From Girardinichthys multiradiatus (taxonomy: Eukaryota; Chordata; Actinopteri; Cyprinodontiformes; Goodeidae), in NCBI RefSeq assembly GCF_021462225.1, contig NC_061813.1, forward strand, positions 17,508,442 through 17,572,441: DNA of 64,000 nucleotides, in the 5' to 3' direction. The notes under the pieces are model-generated. The model was not told the origin of the DNA. It saw nothing but the letters and a program-made list of their open reading frames with translations, and did not search any database. The position numbers and the translations under genes are program-made. Each line of letters opens with the position of its first letter. Position 1 is the first letter of the stretch. Of this stretch, positions 12,801 through 25,600 are shown piece by piece.

Positions 12801-15226
12801 CCACTAGAGGGCAGTGATGTTCTATATTTTTAATGATTTCTTAGGCCCAAATGAAAATCATTTCACATAATTGTCATCCCAGATCATTTACAAAATCAAA
12901 CATTTTTATAAAAACACACCTGTTTAAAAAATGTTTAATTTGCTTTATCTTATCTGTCTTCACAGAATAAAACTTTTCTTTCAAACTGTTTTAAAACTGG
13001 TGAGCAAAATCTTTGCTATGGTTACTGTAAGTGAGGCATACAGAGAAAGTACAAAAATACATTCACTAACACAGTACCTATGGGGACACAGGACTATTCT
13101 CCACTGAATATCACAGATGTGATCAGCATGTCATACTGTACTCCTTATCTGCAAGCAGAGATTGTGGGTGAACAACCAATGTAATCAAACATACCATTTA
13201 TGAGATATTTGCCTGCAGTCAAATTTACTGCTGTGGAATCTTCAGTTGTATTTATTTTTTTATTACACTTAAATACAGATCAAATTCTAATATCTAGAAA
13301 ATATATCCTTAGTCAGTACAGAGTCCCTTAAACCCAAAGTAACATCTAAAGAGTCGACAGGCTTCACTTTCCTCATTTAAACTGAAAACTGATTCAACAG
13401 TAGGAGACTGGCCAAAAATTACATCCACAAAAGAGGAAAACCCTTCCTGACTAGTTATGTAACATTCTAAAATAAAAAAAAATGGCATGATTATTGTGAG
13501 CAAATTGATCACGGTTATCAACATTATGATGGTTTTCTAAAAATGTACTCAAAATGTGCACAACGTATTAGAGGTCTAACCCGAACAGTGAAGCCTACAG
13601 CATAAATGTGATGATCAGAATCATTATTATGATCACTGCTAGCGGTAACATTATATATGCAAACAAATTTGGCAACCACCCTTTATTAAGTGATGTTCTG
13701 AACAAATTTCTATCTGCAGACTGAGACCATAATGCGCCCAGCTAGCTTTCAGACGTGCGTGTTTTTGTACGAGCGACAAAAAGAAAGAAGGTATTTTCAT
13801 CGATTTTATTGCCTGGAAGATATTTTATAACCTCAGAGTGCAAAATATTCACCTTTGAGGTATTTATCATGAAGGTTTTCAAGAAGTTCTGCCTCACTTG
13901 ATCTGTTGTACTAAAGCTTTTAACAAAGAAGAAAATTGTTTCAGCCAAAATACCAATTTATCATTTTGCATTTTTGTCAAGTAATCAGTAATTTGGGTAC
14001 AATGCTGGAAGTCCAAGATATCTTAGAAGTCAGAAACAAGTTAAACCCATTTAAAATGCACAGTTTTAAAGCTCACATTATAGATATATTAAACACTCTG
14101 CACTTTTCACTGGTTGAAATATCGTGTTTAACATCCATTACATTGCGTTTAAAACTGGGAGCTTTTATTATCATGGCTATCACATACAGTTTAATGGTAA
14201 TTCCATTTTCAACAGTATTATTATTATTCATTTATTTTTTTGTATTTTCTTCATTCATAGTCAGTTTTATCACAATAAACATTAAAACCAAAAAATCCTT
14301 TAATTTCCGATCCTGGCCAAAGGAAAAAATCAGCATGATCTCTATGACTTTTGGGGAAATATTCTGTGTACCCACTTGAGAAAAGTGGAACGATTTGGAA
14401 AGTGTGCATCCTGAAATAATCTGGTATAAAACTAACAGCATTTAAGAAATTAAAAAAACAATCATATTTTCAGTAACAGCGTTGCCTCTTCTGCACTTTT
14501 AAAACCTGTTGCAATAGAACGTGAATGAAAAATAATTCTGCTGTCTACCAGAAAATCCTGTTTTTAATCCTAAACCAAAGCACATTTAAGTTATGCAGCA
14601 GGAACATTTAAGTGTGACAAAAATGCAAACAGAAGAAATCTGTAAGGTTGCAACTTATTTTGCACTTTTTCACTGTATGTTGTCTTCAAACAACATGCAA
14701 AAGCTCATCAAGCTTAAATCCAGATTTGCTGATATTGTCAAACACACTGATTATATAAGGGGAACTTTGGATCATTAACCAAACCGAAATAACATTCAGC
14801 GTGAGGGTATGTTTTCCATGCAAGAAATACTACCCAGTGACTTCATGACCAAAGTGCAGGGTAACTATCAGAATTTGAGTTTGGTGCCAGTACAGCTTGA
14901 ACTACTGATTGCTGATTGAAACGGCTTTGTACTTGAGGATCCTTTATCTTTCTACGAAAACAATTACACAAGCATAAACAACTCAGACCACAGTGATAGG
15001 CATTCAGACGTACATGAAACCTGACATGTCTTAGAAAGTGTTTTGTTGTCCTGTAAAAAGAGTTCTTACTGAAAACCCTTTCTAAAGATAATGTATGTGA
15101 AATATTATTTTTACATTTAGTTTCATTCTTGTCTTTGTTTCCTCATTTTTTTTCTACTTCATGTCTGCATTGTTTATATAGCTATATATTATAGAAGCTA
15201 TTGTGTATTTTATATATGTATATATA
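9815..15226. other. tlcd4 3' untranslated/flanking DNA
   Basis: The tlcd4 3' UTR follows the stop at 9814. A candidate polyadenylation signal AATAAA occurs at 12513-12518, which would give a long UTR; this is inferred only. From there to the Tc1 element at 15227 the DNA is AT-rich intergenic sequence. Open frames (for example 13936-14379, 147 codons) are low-complexity Phe/Ile/Ser-rich translations with no family likeness, and I do not call them genes. Confidence 0.5.
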
Positions 15227-16793
15227 CACTGCTCAAAAAAATAAAGGGAACACTTAAACAACACAATATAACTCCAAGTAAATCAAACTTCTGTGAAATC
15301 AAACTGTCCACTTAGGAAGCAACACTGGTTGACAATCAATTTCACAACTGTTGTGCAAATGGAATAGACAACAGGGGGAAATCTTTGGTGATTAGCAAGA
15401 ATAAAGGAGTGGTTCTGCAGGTGTTGACCACAGACCACTTCTCAGTACCTATGCTTTCTGGCTGATGTTTTGGTCACTTTTGAATGTTGGTGGTGCTTTC
15501 ACACTCGTGGTAGCATGACACGGACTCTACAACCCACACAAGTGGCTCAGGGAGTGCAGCTCATCCAGGATGGCACATCAATGTGAGCTGTGGCAAGAAG
15601 GTTTGCTGTGTCTGTCAGCGTAGTGTCCAGAGCCTGGAGGCGCTACCAGGAGACAGGCCAGTACACCAGGAGACATGGAGGAGGCTGTAGGAGGGCAACC
15701 ACCCAGCAGCAGGACCGCTACCTCCACCTTTGTGCAAGGAGGAACAGGAGCAGCACTGCCAGATCCCTGCAAAATGACCTCCAGGAGGCCACAAATCTGC
15801 ATGTGTCTGCATAAACGGTTAGAAACTGACTCCATGAGGATGGTATGAGGGCCCAACGTCCACAAATGGGGGTTGTGCTCACAGCTTGTCACCGTGCAAG
15901 ACGGTTGGCATTTGCCAGAGAACACCAGGATTGGCAAATTCGCCACTGGCTCTTCACAGATGAAAGCAGGTTCACACTGAGCACATGTGACAGACGTGAC
16001 AAAGTTTGGAGACACCGTGGAGAGCGATCTGCTGCCTGCAACATCCTTCAGCATGACCGGTTTGGCAGTGGGTCAGTAATGGTGTGGGGTGGCATTTCTA
16101 TATAGGGCCACACGGCCCTCCATGTGCTCACCAGAGGTAGCTTGACTGCCATTAGGTACCGAGATGAGATCCTCAGACCCCTTGTGAGACCATATGCTGG
16201 TGAGGTTGGCCTTGGGTTCCTCCTAATGCAGGACTATGCTAGACCTCATGTGGCTGGAGTGTGTCAGCAGTTCCTGCAAGACGAAGACATTGAAGCTATG
16301 GACTGGCCCGCCCGTTCCCCAGACCTGAATCCGATTGAGCACCTCTGGGACATCATGTCTCCCTCCATCCACCAACGCCACGTTGCACCACAGACTGTCC
16401 AAGAGTTGGCGGATGCTTTAGTCCAGGTCTGGGAGGAGATCCCTCAGGAGACCATCCGCCGTCTCATCAGGAGCATGCCCAGGCGTTGTAGTGAGGTCAT
16501 ACAGGTAAACGTGGAGGCCACACACAATACTGAGCCTCATTTTGACTTGTTTTAAGGACATTACATCAAAGTTGGATCAGCCTGTAGTGTGTTTTTCCAC
16601 TTTAATTTTGTGTGTGACTCTAAATCAAGGCCTCCATTGGTTAATAAATTTGATTTCCATTGATGATTTTTGTGTGATTTTGTTGTCAGCACATTCAACT
16701 TTGTACAGAACAAAGTATTCAATGAGAATATTTCATTCATTCAGATCTAGGATGTGTTATTTGAGTGTTCCCTTTATTTTTTTGAGCTGTGTG
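15227..16793 (+). mobile_element. Tc1-like DD34E transposon, copy A (inactive)
   Basis: Complete-looking element of about 1.57 kb flanked by TA. The left end starts CACTGCTCAAAAAAATAAAG. The right end is the reverse complement of CACACAGCTCAAAAAAATAA, giving short inverted repeats of about 30 bp. It carries a broken transposase (see the pseudogene entry). A second copy of the same family, in the opposite orientation, lies at 51461-54091. Confidence 0.9.
15590..16555 (+). pseudogene. Tc1-like transposase, copy A, broken by stops and frame changes
   Basis: Cut-and-paste transposase of the Tc1/mariner superfamily. Three consecutive pieces are visible: 15590-15814 (helix-turn-helix start [19 protein letters not shown]), 15845-16105 (first catalytic Asp in FTDESRFTL) and 16124-16555 (second Asp in MQDYARPH, catalytic Glu in SPDLNPIEHLW). 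Exactly 34 residues separate the second Asp from the Glu, so the family is DD34E. Breaks: an in-frame TAA after about residue 74, a frame change before 15845, and a TAG after GGISI near 16105. The Asn usual after the second Asp is Tyr here, while copy B keeps QDNARPH. The gene cannot make a full protein. Confidence 0.88.
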
Positions 16794-16816
16794 TATATAT
16801 ATATACTGTATATATA

Positions 16817-18422
16817 CAGTGCCTTGCGAAAGTACTCGGCCCCCTTGAACAGGTCAACCTCTTGACACATTTCAGGCTTCAAACATAAAGATAAAAAATT
16901 CTAATTTTTTGTGAAGAATCAACAACAAGTGGGACACAATCGTTAATTCGAATGAAATTCATAGCATGTGTCAAACTTTAAAAAATAAATAAAAAACTGA
17001 AAAGTGGGGCGTGCAATATTATTCGGCCCCTTTACTTTCAGTGCAGCAAACTTACTCCAGAAGTTCAGTGAGGATCTCTGAATGATCCAATGTTGTCCCA
17101 AATGACTGATGATGATAAATAGAATCCACCTGTGTGTAATCAAGTCTCCGTATAAATGCACCTGGTCTGTGATAGTCTCAGGGTTCTGTTCAAAGCGCAG
17201 AAAGCATCATGAAGACCAAGGAACACACCAGGCAGGTCCGAGATACTGTTGTGGAGAAGTTTAAAGCTGGTTTTGGATACAAAATATTTCCCAAGCTTTA
17301 AACATCCCAAGGAGCACTGTGCAAGCAATCATATTGAAATGGAAGGAGTATCAGACCACTGCAAATCTACCAAGACCCGGTCGTCCCTCTAAACTTTCAT
17401 CTCAAACAAGGAGAAGACTGATCAGAGATGCAGCCAAGAGACCCATAATCACTCTGGATGAACTGCAGAGATCTACAGCTGAGGTGGGAGAGTCTGTCCA
17501 TAGGACAACAATCAGTCGTACACTGCACAAATCTGGCCTTTATGGAAGAGTGGCAAGAAGAAAGCCATTTTTCAAAGATATCCATAAAAAGTCTCGTTTA
17601 AAGTTTGCCACAAGCCACCTGGGAGACACACCAAACATGTGGAAGAAGGTGCTCTGGTCAGATGAAACCAAAATCAAACTGTTTGGCCACAATGCAAAAC
17701 GATATGTTTGGCGTAAAAGCAACACAGCTCATCACCCTGAACACACCATCCCCACTGTCAAACATGGTGGTGGCAGCATCATGGTTTGGGCCTGCTTTTT
17801 GTCAGCAGGGACAGGGAAGATGGTCAAAATTGATGGGAAGATGGATGGGGCCAAATACAGAACCATTCTGGAAGAAAACCTGTTAGAGTCTGCAAGAGAC
17901 CTGAGACTGGGACGGAGATTTATCTTCCAACAAGACAATGATCCAAAACATAAAGCCAAATCTACAATGCAATGGTTCACAAATAAATGTATCCAGGTGT
18001 TGGAATGGCCAAGTCAAAGTCCAGACCTGAATCCAATCAAGAATCTGTGGAAAGAGCTGAAGACTGCTGTCCACGAACGCTCTCCATCCAACCTCACTGA
18101 ACTCGAGCTGTTTTGCAAGGAAGAATGGGCAAGAATTTCAGTCTCTCGATGTGCAAAACTGATAGAGACATACCCCAAGACTTGCAGCTGTAAATGCAGC
18201 AAAAGGTGGCGCTACAAAGTATTAACGCAAGGGGGCCGAATAATATTGCACGCCCCACTTTTCAGTTTTTTATTTGTTAAAAAGGTTTGACACATCCAAT
18301 AAATTTCATTCCACTTCACGATTGTGTCCCACTTGTTGTTGATTCTTCACAAAAAATTTGAATTTTATATCTTTATGTTTGAAGCCTGAAATGTGGCAAG
18401 AGGTTGACCAGTTCAAGGTACA
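16817..18422 (+). mobile_element. Tc1-like transposon with inverted repeats of about 200 bp
   Basis: Starts with CAGTGCCTTGCGAAAGTACT right after TA. The left terminal region, to about 17045, is repeated inverted at about 18225-18420; for example AAAAGTGGGGCGTGCAATAT on the left is mirrored by ATATTGCACGCCCCACTTTT on the right. The outermost 20 or so bases of the right repeat no longer match the left. The element sits 23 bp beyond copy A and is separated from it only by a TA-rich stretch. It holds an almost full transposase ORF. Confidence 0.88.
17209..18290 (+). pseudogene. Tc1-like transposase, near full length but frameshifted and with catalytic Glu replaced by Lys
   Basis: The natural start is probably ATG at 17209 (MKTKEHTRQVRDTVVEKF), but that frame ends at a TAA near 17300. 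The remaining 323 codons are open in another frame from 17319 to 18290, so a small indel separates the first DNA-binding helix from the rest. The continuing frame shows the paired-like linker (LPRPGRPSKLS), first Asp in WSDETKIKLFG, second Asp in QQDNDPKHKAK, and SPDLNPIKNLW where the family has SPDLNPIENLW. The third catalytic residue, 35 positions after the second Asp, is therefore Lys instead of Glu. Even with the frame repaired this copy should be catalytically dead. Confidence 0.85.
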
Positions 18423-18675
18423 AATATAGTATATATATATACATATATACTATTATATATACTATATTTGTCAAGGATTCCGGTTCAGTTCGGGACCAAC
18501 ATGCAGGCAAGAATTCGGAAGCAACTTGAAGCATGAGAAGCATATGGAGCATGGAAACCAGACATGGAGACAGGTAGTAGCAGAAGAACCCAGCAATAGT
18601 GGGGCCCAGACTTTGGAGCCCATAAGCAGCAGTGGGTCACAACATAGCATGCTACATTGTGACCCACTGCAGCAA
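18421..18675. repeat. Two successive inverted repeats (TA-rich palindrome and a 17-bp-stem hairpin)
   Basis: At 18421-18470 CAAATATAGTATATA is mirrored by TATATACTATATTTG. At 18626-18673 GCAGCAGTGGGTCACAA pairs with TTGTGACCCACTGCAGC with one mismatch, around a 14-nt loop that itself contains the palindrome TAGCATGCTA. No coding sequence is involved. This may be the edge of an unrecognised repeat. Confidence 0.7.
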
Positions 18676-19633
18676 CATATATGTTGGAAAAATGGACCTG
18701 ACATTATAACAAATATCAAAAACACACACATATATTATATCTAAAAATACATGAGAGAAAAAGGAGATATGTCCAATATCTCTGCCTACTGTAAATTGTG
18801 CACAAATTTGATACATGCCAGACAGTTCAAAGTTGCTGTCCTATGAAGTCTGTAGTTCCTGTCACTTGGTGTAAATCCCGTATCTGCAGAAACACTACTC
18901 TTTAAATACACACATGCAAGAGTGTCCCCATTTTTTGTAGAGTATTACACAGTCATTACTTTCATTATGAACTTTATTACCTTCCTAACAATGAACCAGA
19001 GCTTAAGACAGATGCAGATAGATACAGAGAAATCAAGATATTCTCTGATAATCGTGCAATTATTTAGCCTTTGCCTAGTTACTTCACAACATTCCAAGAA
19101 GGACCTGTTCACATAACACAACTTTAAGTATGTGATATGGAAATGTACAGTATAAGGCACACAGTAAATGCAGGTAACAGACCTGTGATGTAAGGCCATA
19201 AAGTACCTTTGCTATCTTTGTTGCAAGAATAGATAAGACCACTCAGAATCCTGCTGGACCTCTGTTGCCATGTTAGAACAAATCTTATATGTGTGTTAAT
19301 ACAGAGATTATTATCTGAATTGCCCTAGAACACAGATAAAAGTGAAAATTGGGATTGAGAAATTTCGTTATCTGGTGACAGACGAACTTCCTTAAAAACC
19401 AAACTAAATTAGACTGAGTAGGCTGGACAATGCGTTTAAAAAAACAAATGTGCATTTGTAAGCAAGTATCACGGAAAGGATTGATAGAGTGAAGCACGGA
19501 TCAGGCGGATAAGATATCACGTGTTTTGCCACCCCTCCAACACAACAGCTTTAAAAGGAGCGGCAGCCTCTTGAATGACTGCTGCTGTGCTTCCGCCGAC
19601 CCCGCAGCGCCTCACCGCTCTCCATTGACCAAA
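18676..19633 (+). promoter_or_regulatory. Upstream region of the bco1-like gene
   Basis: No gene is visible. The stretch just before the start codon is the likely promoter and 5' UTR. It has a TTTAAAAGG TATA-like box at about 19550-19558, 76-84 bases before the ATG, and an E-box palindrome CACGTG at 19518-19523. Functional use of either site is inference. Further upstream the DNA is unremarkable AT-rich sequence. Confidence 0.4.
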
Positions 19634-22600
19634 ATGGACTACTCCAAAAACGCGACGGAGAGGCCAGAGCCCTTCAAGGCGGAAGTTATAGGTTAATATG
19701 GGTTTATTTTAATGCTCTAAAGGTAAATGAAGCGCATAACCCAAGTTGATCGCGTAAGCTTTTGTGTTTTCATTTTCAACAGGGGCCATTCCTAACTGGC
19801 TGCAAGGAACTCTGCTGCGTAACGGACCTGGGATCTTCTCTGTGGGGGAAACCAGCTATGATCACTGGTTTGACGGCATGTCCTTATTGACCAGCTTCTC
19901 ATTCAGTGATGGTTAGTTGGACAATTGATACTGGATGTTTTTGTTAGAAATGTAATTATCTGCTTTATATTCAAAGAAAAACTTTTTTCTCTCTGACCCT
20001 TACAGGAGAAATGACCCATAGGAGCAGATTCCTTAGAAGTGACACCTACAACACTAACATGGGTGAAAACAGAATAGTGGTGTCAGAAATGGGGACAATG
20101 GCATATCCAGACCCAAGCAAAAACTTTATCTTTAAGTAAGAATAAATGCTGTTTTTCTTTTATTACCATTGTTTATTTCAATTGTTGATTTTGTTTTTTC
20201 ATAATTCTGTATTTTTGCACTTTGCAGTTTTCCTATAAAAGAGCTGTATTCATATTCTTGTGCTTTAATGCTGGGCAACAATTTCATGCTATGTTAGGAA
20301 ACAACTGGCATCAGTGGGACTATGATTACATTCTTTGATTTTGTACTCAAATGCAAAACACTAAAGGTTTCACGCTCTGTGTCTAAAAAGGACATAATCT
20401 CATATTTCAGGGCGATCACTTTTCTGAACCACACTGTACCAGATTTCACTGACAATGGTTCTAGCAATATCATCAAATATGGAGATGACTACTTTGCCAC
20501 CTCTGAAACCAACTACATCCGCAAGATTGACCCCGTTACACTTGAAACTCAAGACAAGGTAACCCTATGGGGTCTTCTTTACTGTGAAGATGGCAGTAAG
20601 TAAAATGTTTTCTACAGACCTAATGCCTTTTTGGGTCCTTCAGGTGGACTACACGAAGTACCTGCCCGTTAATTTGGCTTCGTCTCATCCGCACTACGAC
20701 AAAGAAGGCAACGCCTACAACATTGGAACATCAATAGCAGAGAAGGGCAAGACCAAATACATACTGTTCAAAGTCCCGGCTGTTTCAGCCAACGGTAGGT
20801 TGTGAAATCTTTCTGAACTGCTGAGCTTTGACATTTCACCTCAACTCCACAATATAGGCATATCAAATAGTAAACCTAAGATTTTACATATGGAAATGTT
20901 CATGCCAGAAACATAACATTCTCCACAATTAAAGGTAACCCTGATAAAGGTGTATAAAAAGCTGAATATAAATTAATCTTGGGAGAAATCTAATCTTTAA
21001 TTTGAGAACAATAATTCAGTTGGACAAAAATCCAACATTAAGAAATGATTACTGCTGCCACAGGTATTGGCACCTTTACCATTTTTATATAATAACTGTT
21101 TTTTGCTTCATTTAGCCTTTATTTTCTAAATTTAGTAGCTTCTTGTTATCCTACTTTAGTCAAGTCAAGTCAAAGATTATTTGTTTAGCAAATTTAAAAG
21201 AACAATAGCGGACCAAAGATAGAAAATCCCCAGTAGCGCAAACAGTTAAATATAAAATACCATAAAACAATAAAACATATCCAGATATAAAAAGAAATAC
21301 AAATAAATAAAATATGTTTGAAAACTACCTTAATACAAGCTAAAATATTCTGCTCAACTGGGAAGTGAATGTGGAGGTGAATATGGAGTACAGCGATGAT
21401 TCAACTCTGCCTGTGATCCCAAACAGTGACAACCAGCTCAACAACTCAGCCGTCAATCAGAACACAGAGAATAAACCTACCGGCAGACGCCCTTGGCATG
21501 TTTTAGGGGCATGCCGAAAAAATCAAGGTGGACGACACACTGGAAGATCTCAGAATTAAATAAATTAGAATGGCCAGAATTACAGAGAAATGCCCCCGTT
21601 TCCCCTGGGAAAAGGAGACTTTGACAGCGTGCTGCTGTCACAACAACTGATAGGAATGAGACAGCTGGAAATAATGAAATTCTCCTCCAGAACAGATTTG
21701 CTCCACTACAGAATGAAAACCAGGAAAATTATCCATCTTCTGAGAGCAATAAAAGGTTTGAGAACAACCTTCATTCTAAACAGTCTTCTCCTAAATTGCC
21801 AGAGAAAAAGTACCCCACCAGACCAATAACCCTAATAGTGGGCAACACAGCTGTGGATGGGATTAAAAACTTCTGCAACAAGAAAAACACAGAAGTTATG
21901 ATTGGTACCAGTAACGTGGTCTCTAATATCTCAGAGAATATTCTTGCAATCACAGAAAAGCGCCCGTCTCTAGAAAACCTTATTATACACTGTGGAGCCA
22001 TGGATGACGTGGCCAAGAAAAAATCTGAAGGACTGAAGGAGGATTTCACTCATCTGCTGAATATTGTTGGAGGTCTCAATATCAAGGTGTTTCTCAGCTT
22101 ACCCTTTGCATCGATTTTCTGTGGAGATGAGTTTTTTTCCAGACTTCTGATGATTAATAAGTGGTTGAAAAAAACATGCTACCACACCTGTGAACTTCAT
22201 TGACAACTTTAATATTTTTTGGGAAAAAAAGACAACTCTTCAAGCAAGATGGTTTCTGTTTGAACAAGCCAGGAGCCAGACGTCTCACATCTAATCTCTT
22301 CTATTCAGTAAATAATCCGCCAGCAGCTTCGACTTTCAGCAGAGAACATGGAGTATCAACAACAATGATAACGCTACCTCCAACAGCTCCAGAAGAAACA
22401 ACCAGCCATTTGGCTGAGAAAGAGAGGTAATCACAAAAGGTCTCCCCGTCGAAATCCACAGGAGAAGTGGACCCCCCCCATTATACCCCTATCCCCCCAA
22501 AGCCAGACCCAGACCGACAACCCCGGTAAACCCCCCTCACCCCAGACCCCAACCCAGACCGCACAGAACTCTCCCATCTCCCCACTGAGCCTGCTTTTTG

Positions 22601-25600
22601 CGTTACTGGATTCTGATAACATGAAAGGAGCTCTTAAAATCGGGACCCAAATGGCTCTGACATCTTCTCCATTCAACACCCCCCGTGGCCGAGGCCCTGC
22701 TACTAAACCAACATCTTCCAAATGCCGCAGACCTCCACCACCTCCTAATCTATCTCTTCCTAATCAGGACCTTCAAATCACTTCTCTGTGATACAGTCTG
22801 GGCCCCAGTGGTAACTCTTATCAGAAATGAGCATGTCCAGGAAAAACTTGGCCCCTAATAGGAGATAGTTGTAAAATCTCTGTGCTTATACGTGACAGAA
22901 AGAAAAAAACTGAAAGGATAAGAGACAGTAATAAACAATCAACAAAAGCCATAAACTGTCAGATACAAACCACACACAGAGTTAATATCAACAACTAAGT
23001 CATATAAACTGGCTTTACTGAACATTAGATCTCTGTCAGGAAAATCATTTTTGATCAATGACTTCATTACTGACCACGATCTTGATGTTCTGTTTTTAAC
23101 AGAAACATGGTTACATGAATTTAATGAAGCTCCCATTCTGATAGAATCGACACCTCCGAACTACAATTTTCTTTGTGAGAGCAAACAGCAAAGAAAAGGT
23201 GGAGGGGTGGCCACTTTGTTTAAATATTTATTAGAGTGTAAAAAAGTATTTCTGGGCAAATTTGACTCTTTTGAATATTTGGCTCTCTGGGTAAAGAGCC
23301 CGGTCCGAACCATGTTCCTGAATATTTACAGGCCTCCTAAGTCCTAAACAAACTTTTTCAGTGATTTTAATTAGATTTGTTCTGTGATATGTGTTGACTA
23401 TGACTGTTTAATTATTGTGGGAGACTTCAACATTCACATGGACAATCCTGAAGACAGAAGTACAATAGATCTATGTGACACTCTTAGAAATTTTTGTTTG
23501 ACTCAACATGTTAAACAACAAACGCACAAACAACGGACATATTTTGGACTTTATCATCACTAAGGGTCTAAACATTTCCAAGGTGTCTGTAACTGATGTT
23601 GCCCTATTTGACCACTTTTCTGTTATTTTTGAAAGCATCATCACCGATGGCTCAGTTAGCCAAAGAGACATGATAAGAAAACGCATCTTTAAGGACGGTG
23701 CTGCTGAAACCTTTAACCAGATTTACTCTTCTACCTCCACTTTGCCCTGTAACACTGTAGATGAGCTGGTAGATAACTTTCATTCTAAAATCTCGGACAT
23801 CATTGATTCAATTGCTCCAATTAAAGTGAAAGTCGTTTCTGGGAAGAAAATGTCTCCATGGAGAAGTGCTCCACCAGTCAGAAGTGAAAAAAAGGAGTGT
23901 CGAAAAGCCGAATGCAGGTGGCGAAAGACTGGACTCCAGGTTCACTATATTATCTATAAAGAGAGACTATACAGATATAACCTACAACTGGAAAATGCAA
24001 GGGAATCCTTCTTTTCTGAGATCATCAGAAAAACATTAACAATGCTCGTGCATTATTTGCCACGGTCGACAGGCTAACAAACCCTCCTGTAACTGTAGCA
24101 TCTGAACTCCACTCTACCAGGGCCTGCAATGAATTTGCTAATTTCTTTACTGAAAAAACCCAAAAGATCAGAGAGGCAGTCAGCACATCCACATCAACTT
24201 CAGTACCAATGTTGTCTCCAACTAGAACTGATTTTGACAAAATTTCCCAATTTCACCAAATTAACTGCAAAATCTTAGAAGAAATCATACAGCAACTAAG
24301 CTCTTCTTCCTGCTGTCTCGATCTTTTACCCACAGCTTTCCTTAAGAAAACTTTGCCTGTAATAACATCTGATTTAATACAAATAATAAACACATCCCAT
24401 TTGTCAGGTGTTTTCCCCCTGGCCCTAAAAACAACAATTATCAGACCTCTATTGAAAAAGAGCAACTTGGACAAGCTGCTACTACAGAACTACAGGCCTA
24501 TATCAAACCTCCCCTTCATCAGTAAGATAATTGAAAAAGCTGTGTTTCAACAGTTAAACAACTTCCTAACAATGACCAACCGCTTCGATGTCTTCCAGTC
24601 AGGCTTCCGTGCTCACCACAGTACAGAGACTGCTCTTATCAAGGTGTTCAATGACATTTGTATAAATGCAGACTGTGGAAGAACCACAGTGCTGGTATTA
24701 TTGGACCTTAGTGCAGCATTCGACACTGTTGATCACTCCATTTTATTAGAGCACCTGGAAAACTGGGTTGGCCTTTCTGGTACAGCAATCAACTGGTTTA
24801 AATCCTACTTGAAGGACAGGGACTTTTTTGTGTCAGTAGGTAACTTTACATCAGAGACCACAAGAAACACATGTGGCGTTCCCCAAGGGTCCATCTTAGG
24901 GCCCCTCCTATTCAATATCTACATGCTCCCCCTAACTCAGCTTTTCATAAACAACAACGTAAGTTATCATAACTATGCAGACGACACACAGCTATACGTT
25001 ACGTCACCAGGTGACCAGGTGACCATGAACCCATTCAAGCACTGGGTAAATGCTTAGAAGAAATCAATGCATGGATGGGCCTAAATTTTCTTCAGCTGAA
25101 TCAAAACAAAACTGAAGTAATAATCTTTGGACCAAAGGAAGAGCGTTTAAAAGTTAGCACACAGCTTCAGTTAATACAGCTAGAAACCACCAGTCAGGCT
25201 CGAAACTTGGGTGTAGTGATGGACTCAGACCTGAACCTTCAGAGGCACATAAAGGTAGTAACTAGGTCGGCCTTCTATCACCTAAAGAACATCTCTAGGA
25301 TTAAAGGACTAATGTCTCAACAGGACCTTGAAAAACTAATTCATGCGTTCATCTTTAGTAGAATTGATTACTGCAACGGTGTCTTCACAGGTCAGCCTAA
25401 AAGGTTGATCAGATAGCTGCAGTTGATCCAGAACGCTGCTGCCCGCGTCGTCACTAAAACTAAGAAAGTGGAGCACATCATCCCGGTTCAAAAGTCCCTA
25501 CACTGGCTCCCTGTAGCTCAGAGAATAGACTTTAAAATGCGTCTGTTAGTCTATAAATCACTGAATGGCTTAGCATCAAAATACATTACAGACTTGTTGT

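Noticed and set aside
13936..14379. 147-codon plus-strand frame rich in Phe, Ile and Ser, with hydrophobic stretches
   Set aside because: Low-complexity translation of AT-rich DNA. No family, no splice partners; it could mimic a membrane protein by chance.
15578..16054. 158-codon minus-strand frame over Tc1 copy A, and its counterpart at 53309-53788
   Set aside because: Both are antisense shadows of the transposase. They resemble each other only because the transposase copies do.
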